From contig SFNQ01000016.1 in NCBI GenBank assembly GCA_004554165.1, positions 1 to 49,932 of the forward strand: a DNA stretch of 49,932 nucleotides, in the 5' to 3' direction. Position numbers and translations under genes: made by a program. Positions within the stretch are counted from its first letter, which is position 1; each line of letters begins with the position of its first letter. Shown here one piece after another: positions 1 to 7,169 of the stretch. The notes under the pieces are model-generated. The model was not told the origin of the DNA. It ran no database searches and was given only the letters and a program-made list of their open reading frames with translations. The stretch comes from Clostridiales bacterium (GTDB lineage Bacteria > Bacillota > Clostridia > Christensenellales > CAG-138).

Positions 1-1
1 C

Positions 2-508
2 ATGGGCGCGGTGCTCACGCTTCCCATCAGCTCCGCAGCCATCTGCGCCGCATTCGGGCTGACCGGCCTGGCGGGCGGCGCCTGTGTGGCCGGCTGCTGT
101 GCGCATATGGTGGGCTTTGCCGTAGCCTCCTGGCGGGAGAACCGCTTTCAGGGCCTTGCGGCGCAGGGGCTCGGCACCTCCATGCTCCAGATTCCGAACC
201 TGATGCGCAAGCCCGTACTCTGGCTTCCGGCGGTCGCCGCCTCTCTGGTGGGCGGGCCGCTTGCGACCTGCGTGTTCCGTCTGGAGCAGAACGGGTTTGC
301 CATTGCCTCCGGAATGGGAACCTGCGGTCTTGTGGGACCCATTGGCGTCATTGTGGGCTGGGTCAACGGGGGCGGCGCCACTGTCTGGGATATTGTTGGC
401 CTGATCCTGGTGGCCGCGGTGGTTCCTGCGCTTGTGGCCTGGACCGTATCCGAGCTGATGCGCAGGCGCGGCCTGATTCAGCCGGGGGATTATCGGCTGG
501 AGCTGTAG
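2..508 (+). CDS. PTS sugar transporter EIIC-like membrane protein (C-terminal part)
   Basis: The visible 168 residues are very hydrophobic and Gly/Ala-rich, with several membrane segments, and resemble the C-terminal half of the PTS_EIIC_2 family of sugar permeases. Recognisable stretches are SSAAICAAFGLTGLAGGA, QGLGTSMLQIPNLMR and ASGMGTCGLVGPIG. Family members are roughly twice this length, so the gene enters from the left edge and the ATG at position 2 is probably internal. No IIA or IIB domain is visible. The substrate is unknown; these solitary EIIC-like proteins are often not proven PTS transporters. A GC-rich hairpin at 695-716 may end its transcript. Confidence 0.75.
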   Translation: MGAVLTLPISSAAICAAFGLTGLAGGACVAGCCAHMVGFAVASWRENRFQGLAAQGLGTSMLQIPNLMRKPVLWLPAVAASLVGGPLATCVFRLEQNGFAIASGMGTCGLVGPIGVIVGWVNGGGATVWDIVGLILVAAVVPALVAWTVSELMRRRGLIQPGDYRLEL

Positions 509-694
509 GACGGAAGGGGGAGCGGCCGGATGGCGCTGCACTTTGCCGGGCCGAACGGCAACGGAGCGTAAAAAACAGCAGTCCCCATGGCTGCCTGCGG
601 CAAACGGCGGCAGAGTGGCTGCGCAGTCTGCCGGAGCAGGGAGACTTAAGGGACGGCGGCCCCGAAAGGCCTCATTGAGTTGATCGACAATCCG

Positions 695-716
695 GGGAAG
701 GGTGAAATCCCTTCCC
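695..716 (+). terminator. Candidate terminator after the EIIC-like gene
   Basis: Perfect 8-bp inverted repeat GGGAAGGG / CCCTTCCC with a six-base loop, followed by a short TTTCC tract. It lies about 190 bp after the EIIC stop, which is far for a terminator, and the T-tract is weak. Confidence 0.35.
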
Positions 717-837
717 TTTCCAGTGAAAAAAGGCCGGGAAACGCAAGGCGCTGCAAACGTGGCGCTCCTGTACGAAAAGCGGGGAATGGCAGAGCACGCC
801 GGTTCGCGGACCGGCGCGCCGGCGTCGCAGCTTACCT

Positions 838-866
838 TTTACAAACCCGGCGGCTTATGTTACAAT
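838..866 (+). promoter_or_regulatory. Sigma-A type promoter of the response regulator operon
   Basis: TTTACA (838-843), a 17-bp spacer and TACAAT (861-866). The spacing is ideal and each box differs from consensus at one position. It lies about 110 bp upstream of the response-regulator start and no other gene intervenes. Confidence 0.7.
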
Positions 867-979
867 ACAGACATATATGGGCAGCGGGCGCAGACGCCGG
901 AAAGGGGAAGCTGCCCGGCAGCAGCGCGGCCGGCAGGTACGCCGCGCTTTGCGCAGGAAAAACGCTAGGAGGCGAATGG

Positions 980-1657
980 ATGGAAAACAATACCATTCTG
1001 GTAATTGACGACGACAGGAACATTCTGGCCATTATAGAACTATACCTGAAAAAGGCGGGATTCACGGTGGAAACCTGTGCCGACGGCGGCATGGCGCTGG
1101 CGGCGTTCCATGAAACGCGGCCGGCGCTGGTGGTGCTGGACGTTATGCTGCCCGGACGCGACGGCTGGGCCGTGCTGCACGATATCCGCATGGAGAGCGA
1201 AACGCCGGTCATCATGCTTACGGCCAAGGGCGATACCGACGACCGGGTGCAGGGACTGGAGCTTGGCGCGGACGATTACATTGCCAAACCCTTTGACGCA
1301 AAGGAACTCATCGCACGCATCAAGGCGGTGCTGCGCCGCAGCGCGCCTGTGGACCCGGAGCGGACGATTACGTTGCCCGGCCTGTCCGTCTCGCTGGAAA
1401 ACTATGCCGTGGTGCTCGACGGCAGGCAGCTGGAAATGCCGCCGAAGGAGATCGAGCTGCTGTACTTTCTTGCGGCCCATGCGGGCAAGGTTTTTACGCG
1501 CGAGCAGCTGCTCGAGCAGGTCTGGGGGTTTGACTTTTTCGGCGATTCCCGTACGGTGGATGTGCATGTCAAACGCATCCGCGAAAAGCTGGGCGAGAAT
1601 CACGACTGGCAGCTTAAGACCGTCTGGGGCGTCGGGTATAAATTTGAACAACAGTAA
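980..1657 (+). CDS. OmpR/PhoB-family response regulator
   Basis: This is a 225-residue two-component response regulator. The receiver domain (about residues 4-118) has the acidic pocket at D10-D12, the phospho-acceptor D54 in VVLDVMLPGRDG, T81, and K103 in IAKPF. The winged-helix DNA-binding domain (about 130-225) shows EIELLYFLAAHAGKVFTREQ and the SRTVDVHVKRIREKL recognition region. The start at 980 is chosen because AGGAGG (967-972) sits 7 bp upstream and the receiver fold begins immediately. The histidine kinase follows 13 bp later, then an HtrA protease, so the system probably controls an envelope or protein-quality response. The exact regulon cannot be read from sequence. Confidence 0.95.
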   Translation: MENNTILVIDDDRNILAIIELYLKKAGFTVETCADGGMALAAFHETRPALVVLDVMLPGRDGWAVLHDIRMESETPVIMLTAKGDTDDRVQGLELGADDYIAKPFDAKELIARIKAVLRRSAPVDPERTITLPGLSVSLENYAVVLDGRQLEMPPKEIELLYFLAAHAGKVFTREQLLEQVWGFDFFGDSRTVDVHVKRIREKLGENHDWQLKTVWGVGYKFEQQ

Positions 1658-1670
1658 GTAAAGGGCTTTC

Positions 1671-3164
1671 ATGCGCAGAGACCTGCTCAAAACGTTATTT
1701 TCCAGAATGCTTACCGCATATCTGACCATTACGCTCGGCCTCGTGCTGGCGATTGGCGTGGCGCTTGTTGCCATGCTGCGGGAGCAGGGTGTGCGCCAGA
1801 AGAGCGCCGAACTCCAGCGGGAGCTGCTTGCCATCGGCGGCGTGGAGACGGAGGTGGTGCAGGGCGTAAAAAGCCGCGCGCAGGCGGATATCGAGTTGCA
1901 AACGATTGCGCGCCATTATGATGCGCTGATTGACGTTTACCATGTCGGCGGAGCCGGCGAGCACTATTACAGTACGGAAAAGTGGCGCATCCTGTCCGCC
2001 CGGACGATGACGGAGGAGGAGCTTTCCAAGCTCGTTTCCGACATTACGGCCGGGCAGAAGCAGACCACCCACTATTTTTCCGACGTCAGCGACCTGCCGG
2101 TGCTGACGAACTATGCCCTGCTGACGCAAAACGGCGTTGCGACCCATGTGGTCCTGTTCCATGCGGACATCTCACCCGTTTATACGGCCGTGCGTTCTGC
2201 GGCGATGCAGATCGGACTGATTGCCATGCTGGGGCTGCTCATCGCGATCGTTGCCGTTTATTACACCACCACGACGCTGACAAGGCCCTTCATGGAGGTC
2301 AACGAGATCGTTCAGCAGTACAGCAAGGGCGATTACAACGCGCGCATTCCGGTTTCCGATACGGAGGAGGCGACGCAGCTGGCGCTGAGCTTTAACGCCA
2401 TGGCGGACCAGCTCAAGGACCTGGAGGCAACGCGCCGCAGCTTTGTGGCCAACGTCAGCCACGAGCTGCGCTCGCCCCTGACCTCCATGCGCGGCTTTCT
2501 CGAGGCCATGCAGGACGGCACCATCGGTCCGGAGGACTATGGAAAGTATATCGGCATCGTTCTCTCCGAGACGCGCCGCATGACCGCCATGGTCAACGAC
2601 CTGCTGGACCTTGCGCGCATCGAGTCCGGCAAGACGGCGATCAAGCTGGAGATTTTCGATATCAACGAGCTGATCCGGCGCACGCTCATTACCTTTGAAG
2701 CCCGCATTTACGAGCGCAGGATGGATGTGGACATCAAGTTTGCCCAGGAGCAGTGCTACGTCGAGGCGGACAATGCGCAGATTTCCCAGGTGCTGCGCAA
2801 CCTGATCGACAATGCGATCAAGTATTCCCCGGAGGACAGCAAGCTGCGCATCGCCACCTATGCGCTCCGGCGGGAGGTTTACGTCAGCATACAGGATTTC
2901 GGCCAGGGCATCCCGGAGGAGGACGTTCCCCATGTGTTCGACCGGTTCTATAAGGTGGAGAAGGCCCACACCCCGTCCAAGCAGAGCGGCACGGGCCTCG
3001 GCCTTTCCATTGTAAAGCGTATCATCGACCAGCACGGACAGCGCATTACGCTCAAGAGCACAAAGGGCAAGGGCAGCACCTTTACCTTCACGCTCAAGCG
3101 CGCGCCGTCACCCAAACGACAGCAACAACAGGACGGAGGAAGACAACGCTATGGAATACAGTAA
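1671..3164 (+). CDS. Membrane sensor histidine kinase with HAMP domain
   Basis: A 497-residue sensor kinase partnered with the preceding regulator. Membrane segment 1 spans about residues 15-36 and segment 2 about 179-201, enclosing a roughly 140-residue extracytoplasmic sensor region. A HAMP linker (about 202-255) follows, then the HisKA box FVANVSHELRSPL with phospho-acceptor H264. The ATPase domain has the N box QVLRNLIDNAIKYSP (about 373-387), the G1 box DFGQGIPEED (about 409-418) and the G2 box GTGLGLSIVKR (about 440-450). All catalytic boxes are present, so the enzyme should be active. The C-terminal Q/R-rich tail overlaps the start of the protease gene by 14 bp, indicating translational coupling. 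Confidence 0.95.
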   Translation: MRRDLLKTLFSRMLTAYLTITLGLVLAIGVALVAMLREQGVRQKSAELQRELLAIGGVETEVVQGVKSRAQADIELQTIARHYDALIDVYHVGGAGEHYYSTEKWRILSARTMTEEELSKLVSDITAGQKQTTHYFSDVSDLPVLTNYALLTQNGVATHVVLFHADISPVYTAVRSAAMQIGLIAMLGLLIAIVAVYYTTTTLTRPFMEVNEIVQQYSKGDYNARIPVSDTEEATQLALSFNAMADQLKDLEATRRSFVANVSHELRSPLTSMRGFLEAMQDGTIGPEDYGKYIGIVLSETRRMTAMVNDLLDLARIESGKTAIKLEIFDINELIRRTLITFEARIYERRMDVDIKFAQEQCYVEADNAQISQVLRNLIDNAIKYSPEDSKLRIATYALRREVYVSIQDFGQGIPEEDVPHVFDRFYKVEKAHTPSKQSGTGLGLSIVKRIIDQHGQRITLKSTKGKGSTFTFTLKRAPSPKRQQQQDGGRQRYGIQ

Positions 3165-4455
3165 CAACGCGCAGCATCCCTTTGGCGCCCCGGAGCAGAA
3201 AAGGAGGGGCGGCGGCGGTTTTGGCGTAATCATAATTCTGCTGCTCATTATCCTGATTGGGGCGATTTGCGTCTGGATTGCGCTGTTTGGCGGCGACATC
3301 CGCGGAGAGGCGCAGAGCCTTTTGCCCAAGGAGCCTCCGGCTGTGGCGACGCCTGCGCCAACCGCGATAGCCAATCCCAACCCCACGGCCACGCCCGCGC
3401 CGAGCGACCGGGAACTGCCGGCGCTGGACGGCGCGCTGCCCTCCATCGCCCTGGATGGGAACAACCCCATTCCGGATATCTTTGCGGCGGTTTCGGATTC
3501 GGTGGTCGGCGTTGTGAATTACACCATGCAGACCTTCGGCGGGCAGCAGATGCTTGCCATCTATGGCAGCGGAAGCGGCTTCATCGTCTCCGCCAGCGGC
3601 TATGTGCTGACCAATGCGCACGTTGTGGACGACGCGCAGGTGGTCACCGTGCTGCTGGATTCCGGGGAGGAGATTGACGCGACGATCATCGGCCAGGACG
3701 AGGAGACGGACATCGCCGTGCTGAAGATTGAGCATCCGGGCCTTACGGCCTTGGCGCTGGGCGATTCGGATGCGGTGCGCGTGGGCGAATTTGTGCTTGC
3801 CATCGGCAATCCGCTGGACATGGAGCGGCTTGCAAACACCCTCACCTATGGCATTCTCAGCGCAAAAAACCGGGAGATCACCATTGACGGGCATACGAAC
3901 ACCTATCTGCAAACCGACGCCGCCATCAACTATGGCAACAGCGGCGGCCCGCTGCTGAATCTGCGCGGCGAGGTCATTGGCATGAACAGCGCCAAGACCG
4001 TTACGGCGGGTTACGACGCTTTTGGAAATACCGTCAGCGCCGAGGGCATCGGCTTTGCGCTGCCGATCAACACGGTTGTGGAGATCATGGAGCAGCTGAT
4101 CCAGCATGGTTCCATTGAGCGGCCGGCGGTGGGCATTACGGTCTATACGCTGACCGAGGCCATGGCCGCCAAGCTGGGCGTCCCGCAGGGCGTGTTTGTG
4201 GAGAGCGTCGTCAAAGGCGGGCCGGCTGCGCAGGCGGGCCTGCGGGCGGGGGACGTTATCCTCGCAGCCAACGGCAGGGAGATTTCCGAGCAGAAGGAGC
4301 TCATTGCCATCATCAATGAGTGCAGCGTGGGAGACAGCATCACGCTCCGCGTCCACCGCGCCGGAGAGGAACTCGAACTGACCATCCGGCTCGGTAACAA
4401 GACAGCGATGGACTTTGAGGACATCGAGGAGCGGGAGGAGAACGAGCGGCACTGA
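3151..4455 (+). CDS. HtrA/DegP-like membrane-anchored serine protease
   Basis: A 434-residue trypsin-like protease with one N-terminal membrane anchor (about residues 24-46) and a Pro/Ala/Thr-rich linker (about 60-90). The protease domain has the triad H157 (TNAHVV), D187 (ETDIAV) and S264 (GNSGGP). A C-terminal PDZ domain spans about 325-415. The active site should face outside the membrane, where such enzymes degrade misfolded exported proteins. The gene overlaps the end of the histidine kinase by 14 bp, with GGAGGA just upstream of the ATG. Kinase-regulator-HtrA operons are common in Firmicutes (CssRS-type logic), so the two-component system may respond to secretion stress; that link is inference. 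Confidence 0.93.
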   Translation: MEYSNNAQHPFGAPEQKRRGGGGFGVIIILLLIILIGAICVWIALFGGDIRGEAQSLLPKEPPAVATPAPTAIANPNPTATPAPSDRELPALDGALPSIALDGNNPIPDIFAAVSDSVVGVVNYTMQTFGGQQMLAIYGSGSGFIVSASGYVLTNAHVVDDAQVVTVLLDSGEEIDATIIGQDEETDIAVLKIEHPGLTALALGDSDAVRVGEFVLAIGNPLDMERLANTLTYGILSAKNREITIDGHTNTYLQTDAAINYGNSGGPLLNLRGEVIGMNSAKTVTAGYDAFGNTVSAEGIGFALPINTVVEIMEQLIQHGSIERPAVGITVYTLTEAMAAKLGVPQGVFVESVVKGGPAAQAGLRAGDVILAANGREISEQKELIAIINECSVGDSITLRVHRAGEELELTIRLGNKTAMDFEDIEEREENERH

Positions 4456-4498
4456 CGCGCGGGGCCTCGCCCGGATGGAAAAGCAGACGATATAATAA

Positions 4499-4752
4499 GG
4501 AACGGCCCGCTTCGGCGGGCCGTTCCAGAGTGTCGAAAAAGTGGCTGAGCGCCACTTTTTCGAGCATTTACAGGTTTTGCCTCTCGCGTTCGCTCCCGGG
4601 CGGCAAAACCTGCAACGTACGAAAACCTCTGGGTTTTCATCCGTTCTGACGCACATGTCGTCAGAGCCGGATGGAACATAAGGGACTGCGGCCCCTTACC
4701 AACCCCGGGGTTTTTCGACAGACTGGAACGGCCCGCTTCGGCGGGCCGTTCG
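4499..4752. repeat. 254-bp element of nested hairpins with inverted ends
   Basis: The element is flanked by two copies of the same perfect hairpin: ACGGCCCGC, a TTCG loop and GCGGGCCGT, centred at 4512 and near 4740. Inside them lie TGTCGAAAAA (4531-4540) and its inverse TTTTTCGACA (4711-4720), so the ends form a roughly 40-bp terminal inverted repeat. Between the ends are a 13-bp stem (4533-4563), an 11-bp stem GGTTTTGCC/GGCAAAACC (4571-4612), GAAAACC/GGTTTTC (4621-4638), a CATCCG/CGGATG plus TCTGACG/CGTCAGA stem (4639-4673) and the palindrome AACCCCGGGGTT (4701-4712). This architecture resembles a MITE or REP-type dispersed element. It also probably terminates transcription after the protease gene. 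No protein is encoded. Confidence 0.7.
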
Positions 4753-4772
4753 GGCTGCTGATAAAAAGATGG

Positions 4773-4798
4773 GGAATTCCGCTTTCTGCGGATTTTCC
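4773..4798 (-). terminator. Candidate terminator of the yabP-yabQ-divIC-ppx operon
   Basis: On the minus strand an imperfect stem (GGAAaaTCCGC / GCGGAatTCC, five-base loop) is followed 5 bases later by a TTTTT run (4763-4767). It is the only terminator-like structure found after ppx; the remaining sequence up to the ppx stop at 5030 is GC-rich and holds no gene that I can support. Confidence 0.4.
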
Positions 4799-5029
4799 GG
4801 GACAGAACTTTTTGGCCCGTGTGCGCCGGGGAGGGCGGCCCCGGGCGCGGCCTGCGGCCGCGCTGCTGCGGCGGTCGGTTCCGCCGGGGCGCCGCGGCGC
4901 AGGCAAGGCCCGCCGCAGCCGTTCCGGATACGGAAGCCGGGGCCGCCCCGTTGCGGCATAAAACGGAGGCTTCCACAGGAAAGGGGCATGCCTCCGCCCA
5001 CAGGACCGCGCCGGCGCGGGGATCCGCCG

Positions 5030-5983
5030 CTATGGCAGAACCGCCTGCGAAGATTTTTGAAAAGGCGCGGCTTCTCCGCCGGCAGGCAGGCTGCGCCCCT
5101 CCAACAGGGTCATGGCATAGCCCTCCAGCCCATCCGCGTCGCTGAAGCGCAGTTCCTCGATTCCAATGCTGCCCATGAGATGCAGCAGAACCAGTCCGCC
5201 GCCAAGGATCACATCGTGCCGCTTTGCAAGCAGCGGCGCCCGGCGGCGTCCGGCATCGCCCATCGCGTCGAGGGCCGACAGCAGCGTGCGCAGCGCGTCC
5301 CCGGTCAGCGCCGCGCGGGAAAGGGCCGAGGGATCGTATTCGCTGAGCCCCAGCGAAAGAGCGGCAAGCGTGGTCGCCGTGCCGCCCACCGCCGTCCAGA
5401 GCCCGCCCGGCAGGGGCGGAAGGACATAGGTTTCCAAAAAGCGCGGCAGAAGCGCTTCTTCCATTTCGACAAGCGACAGTCCGCCGCACCAGTCCCGGAT
5501 TCGTACACAGCCGATGGGAAAGCTCCTGGAAAACGCACTGGTGACGACCTGCGTGCTGCCGCCGCCCACGTCGATCAGCCCGCCCCGGGACTGCGCCGCG
5601 CCGAAGAAGGCGAGGGCGGCTTCCGTTTCGCCGGAAAGCACGTCAATGGCGAGGCCGGCGTCCGCCTGCGCGCGGCGGAGGAAGTCCGCCCGGTTTCCGG
5701 CGTCCCGCACGGCGCTTGTGGCATAGGCGCGGCAGGGGAAACCCCTGTCCGCAGCGCGGCGGGAGAGCGCTTTCAAAACGTCCAGCGCGTCCGCCATGCG
5801 GTCGGGGGAGAGCATGCCGCTTTCGGAAAGGCCCAGGGCGAGTCTGGTGGTAAACACCTCTTTCCGCGAAAAGCCGAACCCGCTTGCGCGCAGTTCGGCC
5901 TCCATGTAGCGGATGGAATTGCTGCCGATATCGATGGCGGCAAGCCGTTCCGTATTGGGATCAGTCCTTTGTGCCATAGTCAT
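5030..5983 (-). CDS. Ppx/GppA-family phosphatase (exopolyphosphatase-like)
   Basis: A 317-residue protein of the ASKHA fold. The N-terminal phosphate-binding loop is AAIDIGSNSIRYMEAEL (about 15-31). The second signature is GLIDVGGGSTQVV (about 134-146), with the ETEAALAFFGA stretch before it. Family members hydrolyse polyphosphate or the pppGpp phosphate. This one matches the short Firmicutes form of just over 300 residues, without the long C-terminal HD-like extension of the E. coli enzymes. It overlaps the end of divIC by 23 bp if translation begins at 5983; an alternative ATG is at 5977. Neither start has a strong ribosome-binding site, consistent with coupling to divIC. Confidence 0.88.
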   Translation of the reverse strand: MTMAQRTDPNTERLAAIDIGSNSIRYMEAELRASGFGFSRKEVFTTRLALGLSESGMLSPDRMADALDVLKALSRRAADRGFPCRAYATSAVRDAGNRADFLRRAQADAGLAIDVLSGETEAALAFFGAAQSRGGLIDVGGGSTQVVTSAFSRSFPIGCVRIRDWCGGLSLVEMEEALLPRFLETYVLPPLPGGLWTAVGGTATTLAALSLGLSEYDPSALSRAALTGDALRTLLSALDAMGDAGRRRAPLLAKRHDVILGGGLVLLHLMGSIGIEELRFSDADGLEGYAMTLLEGRSLPAGGEAAPFQKSSQAVLP

Positions 5984-6257
5984 AAAACTTATAATCGTCC
6001 GGATAGACGTAGCCCAGCTTTTCCCGAGCGTACTGAAGCAGATAATCGTTGGTCTGCATGTATTCGAGCATGCGCGAGAGCCGTTCCTCCTCCACCTTGA
6101 GCCCGTCGAGCGTAGCCTGAAGCGCCTCCTTCTCCTCGGAAATGGAGCTGAGCTGCGTCTCCTGCGCCAGATAAATGCCGCCCAGAATGCAGAACGCCAG
6201 CAGAAAGGCCAGCATAATGTAACCGGCTTTGATTTTGAATCGTTTGCGTTTGGCCAT
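5961..6257 (-). CDS. divIC: Septum formation initiator, DivIC/FtsL family
   Basis: A 98-residue bitopic protein with a basic cytoplasmic start (MAKRKRFKIKAG), a single membrane helix (about residues 13-30) and an extracytoplasmic coiled coil (about 33-70). The C-terminal motif is YAREKLGYVYPDDYKFYDYG, typical of the family. DivIC pairs with FtsL and DivIB in the division septum and regulates septal peptidoglycan synthesis. The gene lies directly after yabP-yabQ, the same order as yabP-yabQ-divIC in Bacillus subtilis, which supports the assignment over a generic FtsB/L call. Confidence 0.9.
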   Translation of the reverse strand: MAKRKRFKIKAGYIMLAFLLAFCILGGIYLAQETQLSSISEEKEALQATLDGLKVEEERLSRMLEYMQTNDYLLQYAREKLGYVYPDDYKFYDYGTKD

Positions 6258-6283
6258 ATCCGCAGTATAGCACAGTTTTTATT

Positions 6284-6604
6284 TCAATTCATCCATGATT
6301 TGTGAATCATTTTCAAATAAATGAAGCGAAAGGCCTGGTGCAGCGTCATGCGCTCCAGAAGAAAGCCGGCGGCAGTCATGAAAAAGGCGTAAGCCCGCAG
6401 CGCTCCGCCGGTTACGACAAACAGCGCCGCAGAGAATATGGCGCCCATGAAAAGCACGAAGACGCCGTCGATCAATCCCAGCAGAAGCGGGCGGGCGCAG
6501 CGGCTGCGCAGCAGGGCGTCGACTTCATAAAAAAGGCCCGTCAAAAGCCCGGCATACAGAAAGCAGAGCGCGCCCTCGGGCTGAAGCAGGGTATTGTCCA
6601 GCAT
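6284..6604 (-). CDS. yabQ: Spore cortex protein YabQ
   Basis: A 106-residue membrane protein with about three hydrophobic helices (around residues 12-32, 40-63 and 67-86), starting with PEGALCFLYAGLLTGLFYEV. This fits YabQ, an integral membrane protein needed for spore cortex formation in Bacillus. Its ATG overlaps the yabP stop in a TGATG arrangement, so the two are translationally coupled, and divIC follows 26 bp downstream. The assignment rests mainly on this conserved neighbourhood plus the membrane topology and size. Confidence 0.85.
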   Translation of the reverse strand: MLDNTLLQPEGALCFLYAGLLTGLFYEVDALLRSRCARPLLLGLIDGVFVLFMGAIFSAALFVVTGGALRAYAFFMTAAGFLLERMTLHQAFRFIYLKMIHKSWMN

Positions 6605-6900
6605 CAGCGGAATACCTTGCCGAAGAGGCCGCGGCGCTCCGTCTCCGGCGGCTCATAGTCCAGCGCCAGCAGCTCGCCCTCGATGCAGATTTGCCCGTCC
6701 TCCAGGTTGAGCTTGGACAGGTGCATACTGCTCCCGGCAATGTTCAGCGGCCCGGCCTCGGTGATGAGCATGACCTCCTGCTCGTTGAAGCTCTCCACAT
6801 CCAAAACGCCGGTCACGCTGATGCGCATGCGGTTGTCGATATGGATGCTGTGTGCGCGCGGCCGGAGCTTACCGACCTCGGATTCTCTGCGTTCTGTCAT
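6604..6900 (-). CDS. yabP: Sporulation protein YabP
   Basis: A 98-residue soluble protein of the YabP/YqfC family. It has the characteristic beta-rich pattern NRMRISVTGVLDVESFNEQE, followed by MLITEAGPLNIAGSSMHLSK and LNLEDGQICIEGEL. The protein acts in spore coat or cortex maturation in the mother cell. The gene heads the minus-strand operon yabP-yabQ-divIC-ppx and is divergent from rho, with a 269-bp spacer to the rho start codon. I could not identify a convincing sigma-E promoter upstream. GGAGG lies a few bases before the start. Confidence 0.9.
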   Translation of the reverse strand: MTERRESEVGKLRPRAHSIHIDNRMRISVTGVLDVESFNEQEVMLITEAGPLNIAGSSMHLSKLNLEDGQICIEGELLALDYEPPETERRGLFGKVFR

Positions 6901-7038
6901 GCGGCGCCTCCAAAGAAGATACTCGGTTCACGCTTCATCCTATGTGCGCTTTGGGACAGGTATGCCGGGAAAAATCGCGCGGCGGACTACGAGTCTTGTC
7001 AAAATCGTGGAAAGTTGGTTGTATTGTGTTAACGCCGC

Positions 7039-7068
7039 TTGACATCGGATGGAAAAGCAGGGTATGAT
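7039..7068 (+). promoter_or_regulatory. Sigma-A type promoter of rho
   Basis: A perfect TTGACA (7039-7044), an 18-bp spacer and TATGAT (7063-7068). The predicted transcript would have a leader of about 95 bases before the TTG start of rho. Confidence 0.75.
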
Positions 7069-7169
7069 ACGAGTGTAATCGGAGACACATCGTAGTAAGG
7101 TTTACATTGCGCATTGCGTTTCCTCAGATTTTATTTAGTGATTACCGACCGCAGAGAGGAGAACAATCG

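Larger units (their letters stand above)
509..979. other. 471-bp intergenic region before the two-component operon
   Basis: I see no convincing gene here. The region holds a candidate terminator at 695-716 and a good sigma-A type promoter at 838-866 for the regulator downstream. The open frame that extends upstream of the regulator start is simply GC-rich read-through and lacks homology-like features. No recognisable riboswitch was found. Confidence 0.6.

Noticed and set aside
680..979. 100-codon upstream extension of the response regulator.
   Set aside because: It runs through the promoter, is Arg/Gly-rich, and the ATG at 980 has an ideal AGGAGG site exactly where the receiver domain starts.
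4671..6100. Plus-strand ORFs (96 to 443 codons) over the repeat element and opposite ppx and divIC.
   Set aside because: Translations are Arg/Ala/Pro-rich with no domains; the minus-strand genes are clear family members.
6900..7000. Sigma-E promoter for yabP.
   Set aside because: No match to both the -35 and -10 sigma-E elements at proper spacing on the minus strand.
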